Shown: positions 34,351 to 43,793, counted from the first letter of the stretch. The stretch: DNA of 64,000 nucleotides from Pseudorhodobacter sp. MZDSW-24AT (GCF_002794355.1 NZ_PGOI01000009.1:332222-396221), one strand, 5' to 3'. A program made the numbers and translations. The notes: generated by a model from the sequence alone, not told the origin.

Positions 34351-34427
34351 GGCTAGGTAGCTCAGCTGGTTAGAGCACGTGACTCATAATCACGGGGTCG
34401 GGGGTTCGAGTCCCCCCCTCGCCACCA
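34351..34427 (+). tRNA. tRNA-Met (CAT anticodon)
   Basis: 77 nt including an encoded CCA. D arm GCTC..AGAGC, anticodon loop CTCATAA with CAT at 34385-34387, and T arm GGGGGTTCGAGTCCCCC are all clear. The acceptor stem (GGCTAGG / CCTCGCC) has a T-C mismatch at the fourth pair (34354/34420). The loop sequence and the elongator-like GGCTA start fit tRNA-Met(e); a tRNA-Ile2 with lysidine-modified CAU is the main alternative. It is not initiator Met because the three G-C pairs next to the anticodon loop are lacking. Confidence 0.88.
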
Positions 34428-34445
34428 CTTCTCTCTCTCCTCACA

Positions 34446-34826
34446 TCAGACCCCGCCGCGCAGCGCCATCAGGGTGATGGCGCCGATATAGCCCGCATTG
34501 GCCAGAATCATCAGCGCGACGGCCAAAGATCCCAGATCCTTGGCCTGACGCGCGGCTTCGGACCAGCCGGGCGAGACATGGTCCATCACCACCTCGATCG
34601 CGGTGTTCAGCGCCTCGACCGCCAGAAGCGCGGCAAAAAGCACGCCAAAGCCCAGCCAGTGCCACGCCCCCGCTTGCGCCCAAAACAGCAGGGCCGCGCC
34701 CATGGCCCCGCCCATGAGTTCCTGCCGCGCGGCGGTTTCGCGCAAAAGGCGCCGCAGCCCGGCCCAAGAATAGGCGGTGGCGTCCAGCATATGCCAAAGC
34801 CCCTTGCGCGGTGGTTTCACGGCCAT
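34446..34826 (-). CDS. dgkA: Diacylglycerol kinase
   Basis: Small integral-membrane kinase (126 aa) that phosphorylates diacylglycerol to phosphatidic acid with ATP, recycling lipid from membrane-derived oligosaccharide synthesis. The DgkA signature EALNTAIEVVMDHVSP is at about residues 71-86, within the usual three-helix layout. The start ATG at 34826 has GGGAGGGG upstream; longer reading-frame extensions are not supported. The tRNA lies beyond its 3' end on the opposite strand. Confidence 0.93.
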   Translation of the reverse strand: MAVKPPRKGLWHMLDATAYSWAGLRRLLRETAARQELMGGAMGAALLFWAQAGAWHWLGFGVLFAALLAVEALNTAIEVVMDHVSPGWSEAARQAKDLGSLAVALMILANAGYIGAITLMALRGGV

Positions 34827-35119
34827 GCGGCCCCCTCCCTGATGCCTTCTTGCGGTCACAGCCTTGCCTGCCGATACGGGCAAGTCCAGCCGCCGCGTGC
34901 CGCAAATCCCGCCGCCCGAACAGGCCTGTCTTTCGGGCAATTTCGTTGCATCTGGTCAAAAGAGTGTCAGGCCGCATTCTCTTTGCCGCGCCGGGTCTAT
35001 CATCTGGCGCGGAAATCAGGTGTCATGCCCGTCACTTGCCCTTGCGGCAAGGCGCGGGCCACTTCAGCGGCGCGCCGGATCACCGCCAGACCGTCTGACC
35101 CAAAGGGAGCCGACCCCAT

Positions 35120-36271
35120 ATGAAACTCGTGCCGCAACTGTTGGCCATCGCTGTGATCATCGGGGTGGCGGTGCCGCTGGCCGCGCGCTTTGTGCCGGGC
35201 ACCCATCCTTGGCTCGACAGCGCCGGGCTTCTGGCGCCGCTCACCTCTCTGGGCGTGGTGCCCGACGCAGGCGAAGCCGCCAGCCCTTCGGGCGGGCCGG
35301 GCGGCGCGCGGGGCGGGGCAGGCGGGGGCGGCGTGCAGGTTCTGGCCGCCGCGCCGCAACGAGAGGTGCTCAGCACGGTGATCGATGCCATCGGCTCGGC
35401 GCGGGGCGCGCATTCGGTGGACCTGTCCTTTGGCGTCAGCGGGCGCATCACCGCGCTGCATGTCGCCCCCGGCAACCGGGTCGAGGCGGGGGCGGTGCTG
35501 GCCGAACTGGATGCCGAAAGCGCCCGTCTGGCACTGGAGCGCGCCCGGCTGATGCTGGCCGATGCCCAGCAAACCATCGACCGCCTGTCGCAACTGGCCG
35601 GGTCTGGCACCACCACCAGCCTGCAGCGCCAAGACGCCGAACTTGCCCTGCGCACCGCCGAACTGGGCCTGCAAGCCGCGCAGGCCGATCTGGACGACCA
35701 TCGGCTGACCGCCCCGGTGGCAGGCTATATCGGCCTGATCGAGCCGCAGGTGGGCGATCTGGTGACCCCCACCACCCCGATCACCCGGATCGAAGACCGC
35801 TCGACCCTGATCGTCGATTTCCGCGTGCCCGAGCGCATCGCGGCACAGGTGGCGCCCGGGGACACCGTGCAGGCCGCGCCGATCTCTGCCCCCGGACGTC
35901 CGATCACCGGGCAGATCACCGCCGTGGACAACCGCGTGGACGAGGCCAGCCGCACCCTGCGGGTGCAGGCCAGCATCGCGAATGCCGATGACAGCCTGCG
36001 CGCCGGGATGGCCTTTCGCATCTCGATCACCTTCACCGGGGCCGAAGTGCCCACGGTCAGCCCTCTGGCCATCCAGTGGGGGGGTGATGGGGCCTTTGTC
36101 TGGGTGGTGCGCGCGGGCAAGGCCGCCCGCCTGCCTGTCCGCATTCTGCAACGCAACGCCGATGCCGTGTTGATCGAGGCCGATCTGCAACCCGGCGATC
36201 TGATTGTCACCGAAGGCGTGCAGGCCCTGCGCCCCGGCGCCGACGTCGCCGTCGCCGCCCCAAGGAGCTGA
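35120..36271 (+). CDS. RND efflux periplasmic adaptor (membrane fusion protein)
   Basis: 383-aa periplasmic adaptor anchored by an N-terminal hydrophobic helix. A glycine-rich linker (ASPSGGPGGARGGAGGGG) precedes the lipoyl/beta-barrel core: SGRITALHVAPGNRVEAGAVLAELD, a coiled-coil hairpin (about 132-195), then LTAPVAGYIGLIEPQVGDLV and a beta-barrel. It connects the RND permease encoded 4 bases on to an outer-membrane channel, which is not encoded here. The start ATG at 35120 has GGGAG about 9 bases upstream. Operon partner of the RND gene. Confidence 0.92.
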   Translation: MKLVPQLLAIAVIIGVAVPLAARFVPGTHPWLDSAGLLAPLTSLGVVPDAGEAASPSGGPGGARGGAGGGGVQVLAAAPQREVLSTVIDAIGSARGAHSVDLSFGVSGRITALHVAPGNRVEAGAVLAELDAESARLALERARLMLADAQQTIDRLSQLAGSGTTTSLQRQDAELALRTAELGLQAAQADLDDHRLTAPVAGYIGLIEPQVGDLVTPTTPITRIEDRSTLIVDFRVPERIAAQVAPGDTVQAAPISAPGRPITGQITAVDNRVDEASRTLRVQASIANADDSLRAGMAFRISITFTGAEVPTVSPLAIQWGGDGAFVWVVRAGKAARLPVRILQRNADAVLIEADLQPGDLIVTEGVQALRPGADVAVAAPRS

Positions 36272-36275
36272 CCCG

Positions 36276-39200
36276 ATGGACACCCGCGCCAAAGCCACCG
36301 CCGCCATGGGCCAAAGCACCGCCCTGTTCGTCCGCCGCCCGATTCTGGCCTTTGTGCTCAACGCGCTGATCGTGATTGCGGGGTTTGCCGGATTTCTGGG
36401 CGCCGATGTGCGCGAATTGCCGGCGGTGGACCGGCCCGTGGTCTCGATCAGCACCAATTACACCGGGGCCGCGCCCGAAACCATCGACCGTGAGGTGACG
36501 GCGGTGATCGAAGGCGCCGCAGGCCGGGTCGCGGGGGTGAAATCCATCTCCTCCTCATCGCGCTTTGGCTCCAGCCGGGTCACGGTGGAATTCAACGACA
36601 GTGTCGATCTGGATGTTGCCGCCACCGATCTGCGCGATGCGGTGGCCCGGCAGGTCAACAGCCTGCCCGATGGGGCCGATGCGCCCCGTGTGGTGAAATC
36701 CGACGCCGATGCCGAGGCCATTCTGCGCGTGGCTGTCACCTCGTCGCGCCGCAGCGCGGATGAGCTGACCACCCTTGTCACCGATCTGGCCGAATCGCGT
36801 CTGCTGGCCGCGCCCGGAGTGGCCGATCTGCAAATCTTTGGCGGGCGCGAACTGTCGTTTCGCGTGGATGTCGACCTGATGCAACTGGCCGCGCGCGGCC
36901 TGACGCTGGCCGATCTGCGCAACGTTCTGGGCAATGCCGCCTTTGACTCGCCCGCAGGGGCGCTGAGTTCCGAAAACCAAAGCCTTCTGGTGCGCACCAC
37001 CGCCGCCATCCGCACCGCCGAACAGATCGAGGCGCTGACGATTGCGGGCAATGTCCGCCTTGGGGATGTGGCGCAGGTCACGCTGGGCCCCGATCCGGGG
37101 GCGTCCATCCTGCGCGCCAACGGCCAGACCGGCATCGGCATCGGCATCATCCGTCAGGCCAATGGCAATTCATTGGCGATTTCCGAGGCCGTGCGGCAGG
37201 TGGTGGCCGATCTGCAACCGCTGCTGCCCGAAGATGTGCAGATGTTCGTCACCTCGGACAGCGCCGATTTCATCCAAGGCGCCATCACCGAGGTGCAACT
37301 GGCGCTGATCCTCTCGGTGCTGATCGTGACGGCGGTGATCTTCTTGTTCCTGCGCGATCCGCGTGCCACGCTGATCCCGATCATCGCCATGCCGGTGGCG
37401 CTGATCGGCACGCTGGCCGCCATCTGGATTGTCGGCTTTTCGGTCAACATCATCACGCTGCTGGCGTTGGTGCTGGCCACGGGTCTGGTGGTGGATGATG
37501 CCATCGTGGTGCTTGAAAACATCGTGCGCCGCCGGTCCGAAGGCATGGGCGCCCGCGCGGCGGCGGTGCTTGGCACCCAGCAGGTGTTCTTTGCCGTGCT
37601 GGCCACCACCACCACGCTGGCCGCTGTTTTCGTGCCGCTGTCCTTCTTGCCGGGGCAGACCGGCGGGCTGTTCCGCGAATTCGGCTTCACCCTTGCCATC
37701 GCGGTGCTGCTGTCCTCGGTCACCGCGCTGACGCTGTGTCCGGTGCTGGCCGCCAAGCTTTTGCGCCCGCATGAAACCACCGCACCCAGCCTGATGACTC
37801 GTCTGGGGGACCGCCTGTCGCGGCTTTATGCAGGGGCGCTGCGCCTGTGCCTTGCCGCGCCGCTGGTCACGGTCACCTGTGCGCTGTTGTTTGCGGCGCT
37901 GGCGCTGGCGATCTTTCCCAATCTGCGGCAGGAACTCACCCCGCCCGAAGACCGCGCGGCGGTGCTGCTCTCGATTCAGGCGCCGCAGGGGGTGTCCCTC
38001 GATTACACCGATGCCCGCATGCGCGAGATCGAGGCCTTGGTCGAGCCGCTGCGCGAAAGTGGCGAGGTGACAAGCGTCTTTGCCATCGCGGGGATGGGCG
38101 GGCAGGACAGCCGGGGCTTCATCGTGATCACGCTGGCTGGCTGGGCCGAGCGCGCGCGCAGCCAGCAAGAGATCGCCGCCGAGATCAGCGGCAAGCTGCG
38201 TGACATCATCGGGGTGCGCGCCTTTGCCATTCAGGGCAATTCGCTGGGCATCCGGGGGGCAGGGCAGGGCTTGTCCTTTGCGCTGGTCGGCGACAATTAC
38301 GAAACCTTGGCCGACAACGCCCGCGCCCTTGTCGAGCAGATGGAGGCCGATCCGCGCTTTGGGCAGGTGCGTCTGGGCTATGACACCACCCAGCCGCAGC
38401 TTTTTGTCGAGATCGACCGCGCCCGCGCCGAGGATCTTGGCGTTCAGATCGCGGGCATGGGCGAGGCGCTGCAAGCCGTGCTAGACGGGCGCACCGTCGG
38501 CACGTTGTTCCTTGATGACAACAGCTTTGACATCCGCCTTGTCTCCAACGCCGATCCGGTGAACGACCCCGGCGATCTGGAGCGGATCTTCGTGCCCACC
38601 ACCGAAGGCCAGATGGTGCCGATTTCCACCTTTGTCACCCTGACGGAACGCGCGGTGGCCCCGCAGCTGGAACGGGAATCCCAGATGCGCGCGGTGCCGA
38701 TCACCGCCGGGCTGACCCCGGAACTGGCCTTGGGCGATGCGCTGGCGCAGGTGCAGGGCATGGCAGCCGACATCCTGACCGACAACAGCCGCATCGTGCC
38801 GCTGGCCGAAGCCGCCACCTTGGGCGAGACCACCTCGGGCCTTGCGATCACCTTCGGCATCGCGCTGATCGTGGTGTTTCTGGTGCTTTCGGCACAGTTT
38901 GAAAGCTTTGTTTCGGCCTTCATCGTGATGGCCACGGTCCCGCTGGGGCTGGCCTGCGCGGTGTTTGCGCTGCTGTTCACCGGGGGCAGTCTCAACGTCT
39001 ACTCGCAGATCGGTTTGGTGCTGCTGGTGGGGATCATGGCCAAGAACGGGATTCTGATCGTCGAATTCGCCGATCAGCTCCGGGAAAAGGGCGCCTCGGT
39101 GCGCGCGGCCATCGAAGGCGCCGCCGTGGCCCGCCTGCGCCCAGTGATGATGACGATGGTGGCCACGGTTCTGGGCGGGTTGCCGCTGCTTCTGGCCACC

Positions 39201-39404
39201 GGCGCGGGGGCCGAGGCGCGCGCGGTGCTGGGGGCGATCATCGTGGGCGGTCTGGGGCTGGCCACCTTGGCCACGCTGTTCATCACGCCCGTCGCCTATC
39301 TTCTGCTTGCCGGTCTGTCCCGCTCACGCGCGGCAGAGAGCGAATTGCTGATCGCCGAACTGGAGCAGGCCGCCGCCAATCCAACCCCTCACCCGGCAGA
39401 GTGA
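36276..39404 (+). CDS. RND multidrug efflux permease
   Basis: 1042-aa inner-membrane proton-driven exporter of the AcrB/HAE type. Twelve helices with two large periplasmic loops are evident; the TM4 proton-relay aspartates appear in GLVVDDAIVVLENI, and TM10 contains GIMAKNGILIVEF with the conserved Lys. The first segment FVRRPILAFVLNALIVIAGFAGFLGADVRELPAVDRPVVSI is typical. The start at 36276 follows AAGGAG with 8-base spacing. No outer-membrane component is adjacent; a convergent TetR-family gene lies downstream. Substrates cannot be predicted. Confidence 0.95.
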   Translation: MDTRAKATAAMGQSTALFVRRPILAFVLNALIVIAGFAGFLGADVRELPAVDRPVVSISTNYTGAAPETIDREVTAVIEGAAGRVAGVKSISSSSRFGSSRVTVEFNDSVDLDVAATDLRDAVARQVNSLPDGADAPRVVKSDADAEAILRVAVTSSRRSADELTTLVTDLAESRLLAAPGVADLQIFGGRELSFRVDVDLMQLAARGLTLADLRNVLGNAAFDSPAGALSSENQSLLVRTTAAIRTAEQIEALTIAGNVRLGDVAQVTLGPDPGASILRANGQTGIGIGIIRQANGNSLAISEAVRQVVADLQPLLPEDVQMFVTSDSADFIQGAITEVQLALILSVLIVTAVIFLFLRDPRATLIPIIAMPVALIGTLAAIWIVGFSVNIITLLALVLATGLVVDDAIVVLENIVRRRSEGMGARAAAVLGTQQVFFAVLATTTTLAAVFVPLSFLPGQTGGLFREFGFTLAIAVLLSSVTALTLCPVLAAKLLRPHETTAPSLMTRLGDRLSRLYAGALRLCLAAPLVTVTCALLFAALALAIFPNLRQELTPPEDRAAVLLSIQAPQGVSLDYTDARMREIEALVEPLRESGEVTSVFAIAGMGGQDSRGFIVITLAGWAERARSQQEIAAEISGKLRDIIGVRAFAIQGNSLGIRGAGQGLSFALVGDNYETLADNARALVEQMEADPRFGQVRLGYDTTQPQLFVEIDRARAEDLGVQIAGMGEALQAVLDGRTVGTLFLDDNSFDIRLVSNADPVNDPGDLERIFVPTTEGQMVPISTFVTLTERAVAPQLERESQMRAVPITAGLTPELALGDALAQVQGMAADILTDNSRIVPLAEAATLGETTSGLAITFGIALIVVFLVLSAQFESFVSAFIVMATVPLGLACAVFALLFTGGSLNVYSQIGLVLLVGIMAKNGILIVEFADQLREKGASVRAAIEGAAVARLRPVMMTMVATVLGGLPLLLATGAGAEARAVLGAIIVGGLGLATLATLFITPVAYLLLAGLSRSRAAESELLIAELEQAAANPTPHPAE

Positions 39405-39410
39405 GGGGCA

Positions 39411-40013
39411 CTAGCCCGTGATCGCCCGCGCGAACAGCCGCGCCAACTGGCGCTGACCTGTGCGATAGCCGTCCAGCGTCTGGCCGGGGAACTTCAGCCC
39501 CATCGCCGACACCATGATGGTGCGGGCCACCGTCTCTGGACTGCCGATGCCATCGGCCATCGGCAGCGCCGCCAGCCAGCGCGCCAGAATGCCGATCTTC
39601 TGCGCCTGTGCCCGATCCGCCAGATCCTGCGTCAGGCTCATCCCGGCATCCAGCAGTTCCGACCCATGCGGCGTGTCTAGCACCACATCCATGAACTTGC
39701 CGTCCTTGGCCACAAAGGCCGCGATCAAGGCCTGTTCCGGCGTCTGCCCGGGGGCTGTCAGCGCCGCCTCCATCGCGGCGATCGCCTCGTTGAAATAGCG
39801 CTCGGCCAAGGTGCGGAAGACATCGTCCTTGTTGCGGTAGTGCAGATACAGCGCCGAGCGCGAGATCCCCACCCCGCGCGCGATGTCATCCATCGTGGTG
39901 CGCCGGAAGCCATAGGTGGCAAAGGCATGAAAAGCCGCGTCAAGGATCAGATCCTGACGGTCAGCCGCACGGCCCGCCCCGGGCAAGGGCGGCTTGGCAT
40001 CTTCAACGCTCAT
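39411..40013 (-). CDS. TetR/AcrR family regulator
   Basis: Dimeric repressor of about 200 aa with an N-terminal helix-turn-helix (about residues 16-62: [45 protein letters not shown]) and a C-terminal ligand-binding domain. The ATG at 40013 with AGAGGC upstream is preferred; an ATG at 40055 would place the start inside a palindromic operator-like region. It is convergent with the RND genes and divergent from the molybdenum hydroxylase genes. Either could be its target; the inverted repeats sit on the hydroxylase side. Confidence 0.9.
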   Translation of the reverse strand: MSVEDAKPPLPGAGRAADRQDLILDAAFHAFATYGFRRTTMDDIARGVGISRSALYLHYRNKDDVFRTLAERYFNEAIAAMEAALTAPGQTPEQALIAAFVAKDGKFMDVVLDTPHGSELLDAGMSLTQDLADRAQAQKIGILARWLAALPMADGIGSPETVARTIMVSAMGLKFPGQTLDGYRTGQRQLARLFARAITG

Positions 40014-40042
40014 GCCTCTGATGTGGCGAAAAGTCCCGCTGT

Positions 40043-40084
40043 TGTCAATTGACATTCTGACATTTCACGCTCATTTTGTCAGAA
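40043..40084. promoter_or_regulatory. Candidate TetR operator region
   Basis: Two stacked palindromes between tetR and the 2Fe-2S gene: TGTCAATTGACA (40043-40054, perfect) and TTCTGACA / TGTCAGAA (40055-40062 and 40077-40084). The shared half-site TGTCA/TGACA occurs four times in 42 bases, as expected for a TetR-type operator controlling both genes. Confidence 0.6.
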
Positions 40085-40101
40085 GCCAGAAGGAGCCTCC
40101 C

Positions 40102-40569
40102 ATGCCCACCACCCTCACCGTGAACGGCACCAGCGCCACCGTCGACCTGCCCGATGACACGCCCTTGCTGTGGGCGCTGCGCGACGGGCTGAACCTCACC
40201 GGCACCAAATACGGCTGCGGCGTCGCGGCCTGCGGGGCCTGCACCGTCTTGATCGATGGCGTGGCGCAGCGGTCCTGCCAGACGGCGCTGGCCGATGTGG
40301 CAGGCGCTTCTGTCACCACCATCGAGGGCCTTGGCACCCCCGCCGCGCTGCATGCGGTGCAGGCGGCATGGATCGACCATCAGGTCGCGCAATGCGGCTA
40401 TTGCCAGTCGGGGCAGATCATGCAGGCGGCAAGCCTCTTGGCGGAAAACCCCGCGCCGTCCTTGCAAGAGATCGACGATGCCATGGATGGCAACCTGTGC
40501 CGCTGTGGCACCTATCCCCGCATCCGCGCCGCCGTGCAGGATGCCGCCAGCCGCCTGCGCGAGGTGTGA
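40102..40569 (+). CDS. 2Fe-2S subunit of a molybdenum hydroxylase (IorA-like)
   Basis: 155-aa electron-transfer subunit of the xanthine-oxidase family. The plant-type cluster cysteines are in [11 protein letters not shown] (39, 44, 47) and Cys59; the second cluster motif [11 protein letters not shown] and [11 protein letters not shown] follows. Resembles the small subunit of isoquinoline 1-oxidoreductase or CO dehydrogenase-type hydroxylases. The start at 40102 has AAGGAG 6 bases upstream. Cytoplasmic or exported with the partner encoded one base later. Confidence 0.92.
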   Translation: MPTTLTVNGTSATVDLPDDTPLLWALRDGLNLTGTKYGCGVAACGACTVLIDGVAQRSCQTALADVAGASVTTIEGLGTPAALHAVQAAWIDHQVAQCGYCQSGQIMQAASLLAENPAPSLQEIDDAMDGNLCRCGTYPRIRAAVQDAASRLREV

Positions 40570-40570
40570 T

Positions 40571-42793
40571 ATGGGACGCCTGCGCACCATCGCCCGCCGC
40601 ACCTTCCTGATCGGCTCGGCCGCCCTTGTCGGCGGTGTCGCCTTTGGCACCTATGCCTATCGCAAACCGCATGCCAACCCGATTGCCGGGGCGGGCATCG
40701 GCGCGCTCACGCCTTATGTCCTGATCGACCCGCAAGGTGTCACCATCATCGCGCCGCGCGCGGAAATGGGGCAGGGCATCCACTCCACCCTTGCCGCCCT
40801 TGTCGCGGAAGAGCTTGACCTGCCGTGGGATCAGGTCCGGGTCCTGCACGGCCCGCCCGCCGCCGCCTATTACAACGCCGCCATGCTCGAAGAAGGCGTG
40901 CCCTTTGCGCCCACCGATGAAAGCTGGCTTGCGGAAACCGCACGCGGGGCGATGGCGATTCCGGCCAAGTTCCTTGCGCTGCAAATCACCGGCGGCTCCA
41001 CGTCCACACCAGACGCCTATGAAAAGATGCGCGCCGCCGGGGCCGTCGCCCGCGCCGCATTGGTGCAGGCCGCCGCCCGCCGCCTTGGGCTTGATGCCGC
41101 CACGCTGACCACAGAAGGCGGCGCGGTGATCGCCCCCGATGGCACCCGCATTCCCTATACCGAGCTCGCGGTCGAGGCTGCGGCCAGCGACCTGCCCGCC
41201 GTGCCGCCCTTGAAGGCCCGCGAGGATTGGACGCTGCTGGGCACCTCGCTGCCGCGGCTTGACATGGTGGAAAAATCCACCGGCACCGCGCAATTCGCGG
41301 GCGATATCCGCTTGCCCGGCATGCGCTTTGCCACCGTGCGCATGAACCCCGCGATCGGGGCCGCGATGAACGGCTTTGACGCCACCGCCGCCCTTGCCAT
41401 GCCGGGGGTGGAGCAGGTGATCAATCTGGGCCGGGGTGTGGCTGTCGTTGCCAACACCACTTGGGCCGCGATGCAAGGCGCCGATGCCATCCGCTTTGAT
41501 TGGGCGGACGCCAGCTATCCCGCGACCAGTGCCGAAATGCGGGCCCAGATTGCCGCCGCCTTCTCCTCTGACACGGTGGATGCCACCCCCCGCAACGATG
41601 GCGATGTGACCCAGCCGCGCGGCCAGACCTTGCAGGCCGAGTATCACGTCCCCCCGCTCGCCCATGCCACGATGGAGCCGCAGCAGGCCACTGCGCTGTT
41701 GCAGGATGGCCGGTTGGAAATCTGGGTCGGCACCCAAGCCCCCGGTTTCGCCCGCAAGGCCGCTGCCAAGGCGGCCGGCATCGCGGAAGAAAATGTCACT
41801 CTGCACACCACCCTGATGGGCGGCGGCTTCGGGCGGCGGACCGAGCTGGACGCCAGCATCTATGCGGCGCAGGTCGCGGCGGCGATGCCCGGCACCCCCG
41901 TGCTCGTCACTTGGTCGCGCGAAGAAGATATGGTGCAAGGCCCGTTCCGCCCGATGGCCAGCGCCCGCATTGCGGGCAGCGTGGCCGAGGGCCAGATCGA
42001 AACCTTCGACCTTGCCATCGCCGCGCCGTCGATCATGGAAACCTTTGGCGAGCGCTTCGGCGTGCCGATGGCCGGGCCCGACAGCACCTTGTCGCAAGGC
42101 GCATGGGAGCAGCCCTATAGCTTCGCCAATTACCGCGTCACAGCCCATCGCGCGCCGCGCACCGTGCCCTTGGGCTTCTGGCGCTCGGTGGGGGCGTCCC
42201 ACAACGGGTTCTTCCACGAAGGCGCGGTGGATGAGCTGGCGCATCTGGCCGGGGTCGACCCGCTGGCGTTCCGGCTGCAACACATCACCCACGCGCCGTC
42301 GCGGCAGGTTCTGGAAGCCGTGGCCGAGATGTCGGGCTGGGGCACACCGCGCCCGAACCGCGCGCTGGGGGTGGCCTTTGTGCTGTCTTTTGGCGTGCCC
42401 ACGGCCGAGGTGATCGAGGTCGAGGATACACCGCAAGGCATCCGCCTGACGGGGGCATGGGCCGCCGTCGATGTCGGCACCGCGCTCGATCCGCGCAACA
42501 TCCAAGCGCAGGTCTCGGGGGCCATGGTCTTTGGCCTGTCGGCGGCGATCAATGGGCAGATCACCTTTGCGGGCGGCCATGTCGAGCAGCGGAACTATTG
42601 GGATTATGAACCCCTGCGCCTGCACCAATGCCCCGAGATTCAGGTGCGCATCCTCGAGTCTGGCAGCAAGATCCGTGGCATCGGCGAACCCGGCACCCCG
42701 CCTGCCGCCCCGGCGCTGGCCAATGCCCTGTTTGCGCTGACAGGCACACGTGCGCGCGAGTTGCCTTTGGCAAACAGCTTCCGCTTTGCCTAA
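40571..42793 (+). CDS. Molybdopterin subunit of a molybdenum hydroxylase (IorB-like)
   Basis: 740-aa large subunit carrying the molybdenum cofactor. The N-terminus has a twin-arginine-like RRTFLIGSAALVGG segment, suggesting export or a membrane anchor, as in isoquinoline 1-oxidoreductase beta-type proteins. Molybdopterin-binding motifs include PRAEMGQGIHS, LMGGGFGRRTELD and the C-terminal GIGEPGTPPAAPALANA with the catalytic Glu. Substrate is likely a purine, aldehyde or N-heterocycle. It starts one base after the small-subunit stop. No cytochrome subunit adjoins, although IorB-like enzymes often use one. Confidence 0.9.
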   Translation: MGRLRTIARRTFLIGSAALVGGVAFGTYAYRKPHANPIAGAGIGALTPYVLIDPQGVTIIAPRAEMGQGIHSTLAALVAEELDLPWDQVRVLHGPPAAAYYNAAMLEEGVPFAPTDESWLAETARGAMAIPAKFLALQITGGSTSTPDAYEKMRAAGAVARAALVQAAARRLGLDAATLTTEGGAVIAPDGTRIPYTELAVEAAASDLPAVPPLKAREDWTLLGTSLPRLDMVEKSTGTAQFAGDIRLPGMRFATVRMNPAIGAAMNGFDATAALAMPGVEQVINLGRGVAVVANTTWAAMQGADAIRFDWADASYPATSAEMRAQIAAAFSSDTVDATPRNDGDVTQPRGQTLQAEYHVPPLAHATMEPQQATALLQDGRLEIWVGTQAPGFARKAAAKAAGIAEENVTLHTTLMGGGFGRRTELDASIYAAQVAAAMPGTPVLVTWSREEDMVQGPFRPMASARIAGSVAEGQIETFDLAIAAPSIMETFGERFGVPMAGPDSTLSQGAWEQPYSFANYRVTAHRAPRTVPLGFWRSVGASHNGFFHEGAVDELAHLAGVDPLAFRLQHITHAPSRQVLEAVAEMSGWGTPRPNRALGVAFVLSFGVPTAEVIEVEDTPQGIRLTGAWAAVDVGTALDPRNIQAQVSGAMVFGLSAAINGQITFAGGHVEQRNYWDYEPLRLHQCPEIQVRILESGSKIRGIGEPGTPPAAPALANALFALTGTRARELPLANSFRFA

Positions 42794-42851
42794 AGCCCGC
42801 GTCCCCCGGCCCTGTGCCGGGGGATGAGCAGGGGCGGCCCGCTGTCTTGCG

Positions 42852-43613
42852 CTACTCGCCCACGACCACCCGGGTGCCCCAGCCTTCGCAGGCGCGCGCC
42901 AACCCGTCGGGCAAGGGCTGATCGGTGAACACCGCATCCAGTTCGGACAGGCTGGCGATCCGGGCCGGGGCGGTCCGGCCCAGCTTGGTGTGATCGCTCA
43001 CCAGAAAGGACTGCCGCGCCTGCCGGATGATCGACCGGCTGACGCGCACCTCGGCCAGATCAAAGTCCAGCAGATCGCCTTCACGGTCCAGCGCCGAGGT
43101 GCCGATGATGGCGAAGTCCACCTTGAATTGCTCAAAGAACTGGGTGGTCAACTCTCCCACCAGCCCGCCATCGCTGCGCCGCAAGGCCCCGCCCGCCACC
43201 ATGATCTCGCAGCTTGGGTTGGCGACCAGAATATTGGCGACATTCATATTGTTGGTCACCACCGTGATATTGCGGTGATGCACCAGCTCGCGCGCCACCG
43301 CTTCGGTGGTGGTGCCAAGGTTCAGGATCATCGACGCATTGTCGGGAATCGCCGCCGCGCAGGCGCGCGCGATCGCCGCCTTGGCGGCCTCGTTCATCCG
43401 GCGCCGCGCTTCATAGCCGATATTGGCAACCCCGGTGCGCGGCACCGCGCCGCCATGCACGCGGTCCAGATGCCCGGCCTCGGCCAATTCGGTCAGGTCG
43501 CGGCGGATGGTCTGAAGCGTCACCTCAAAGCGCTGCGCCAGATCCTCGACCACGACGCGGCCTTCTTGCCGGGCGATCTCCAATATGCCTGTCTGCCGGA
43601 AATTCATTGCCAC
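42852..43613 (-). CDS. glpR: GlpR/DeoR family transcriptional repressor
   Basis: 253-aa regulator with an N-terminal DeoR winged helix (RQTGILEIARQEGRVVVEDLAQRFEVTLQTIRRDLTELAE, about 6-45) and a C-terminal sugar-phosphate sensor domain (NLGTTTEAVARELV and SDHTKLGRTAPARI). Position divergent from glpD and the glycerol transporter operon supports a GlpR role: repressor released by glycerol-3-phosphate. The GTG at 43613 (AAAGGG upstream) and the ATG at 43607 are both possible starts. Box sequences TTCGTTT lie in the divergent promoter region. Confidence 0.92.
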   Translation of the reverse strand: MAMNFRQTGILEIARQEGRVVVEDLAQRFEVTLQTIRRDLTELAEAGHLDRVHGGAVPRTGVANIGYEARRRMNEAAKAAIARACAAAIPDNASMILNLGTTTEAVARELVHHRNITVVTNNMNVANILVANPSCEIMVAGGALRRSDGGLVGELTTQFFEQFKVDFAIIGTSALDREGDLLDFDLAEVRVSRSIIRQARQSFLVSDHTKLGRTAPARIASLSELDAVFTDQPLPDGLARACEGWGTRVVVGE

Positions 43614-43690
43614 CGATACACCCTTTCCTTGCCCCTTTCTGCCACAGCTTCGCAGGCCTTGTCACCGCCCCACCGCATGCTGCGCGCGCA

Positions 43691-43793
43691 TTCGTTTTTA
43701 CGCGTTTGCAGCATAATCTTTGATCGCACGGTCAAACACACCCCTCAGCGCCTGCGCAAATGTTCGTTTCCGATAAAAACGCACATAAACGAA
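43691..43793. promoter_or_regulatory. Candidate GlpR operator boxes upstream of glpD
   Basis: TTCGTTT occurs at 43691-43697 and 43763-43769 and in the inverse form AAACGAA at 43787-43793, so the last two make a 7-bp inverted repeat with a 17-base gap. This is an AT-rich part of the 260-base glpR-glpD divergent region. DeoR/GlpR proteins bind repeated T(T/C)CG-type half-sites; exact boundaries are uncertain. Confidence 0.5.

Noticed and set aside
34351..34427. tRNA-Ile2 (lysidine CAU)
   Set aside because: The body sequence resembles elongator tRNA-Met more closely; the alternative remains possible without a tRNA model score.
37170..38474. 434-codon minus-strand frame inside the RND permease
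   Set aside because: The plus-strand RND protein has all family motifs; the antisense product is His/Gln/Arg-rich and featureless.
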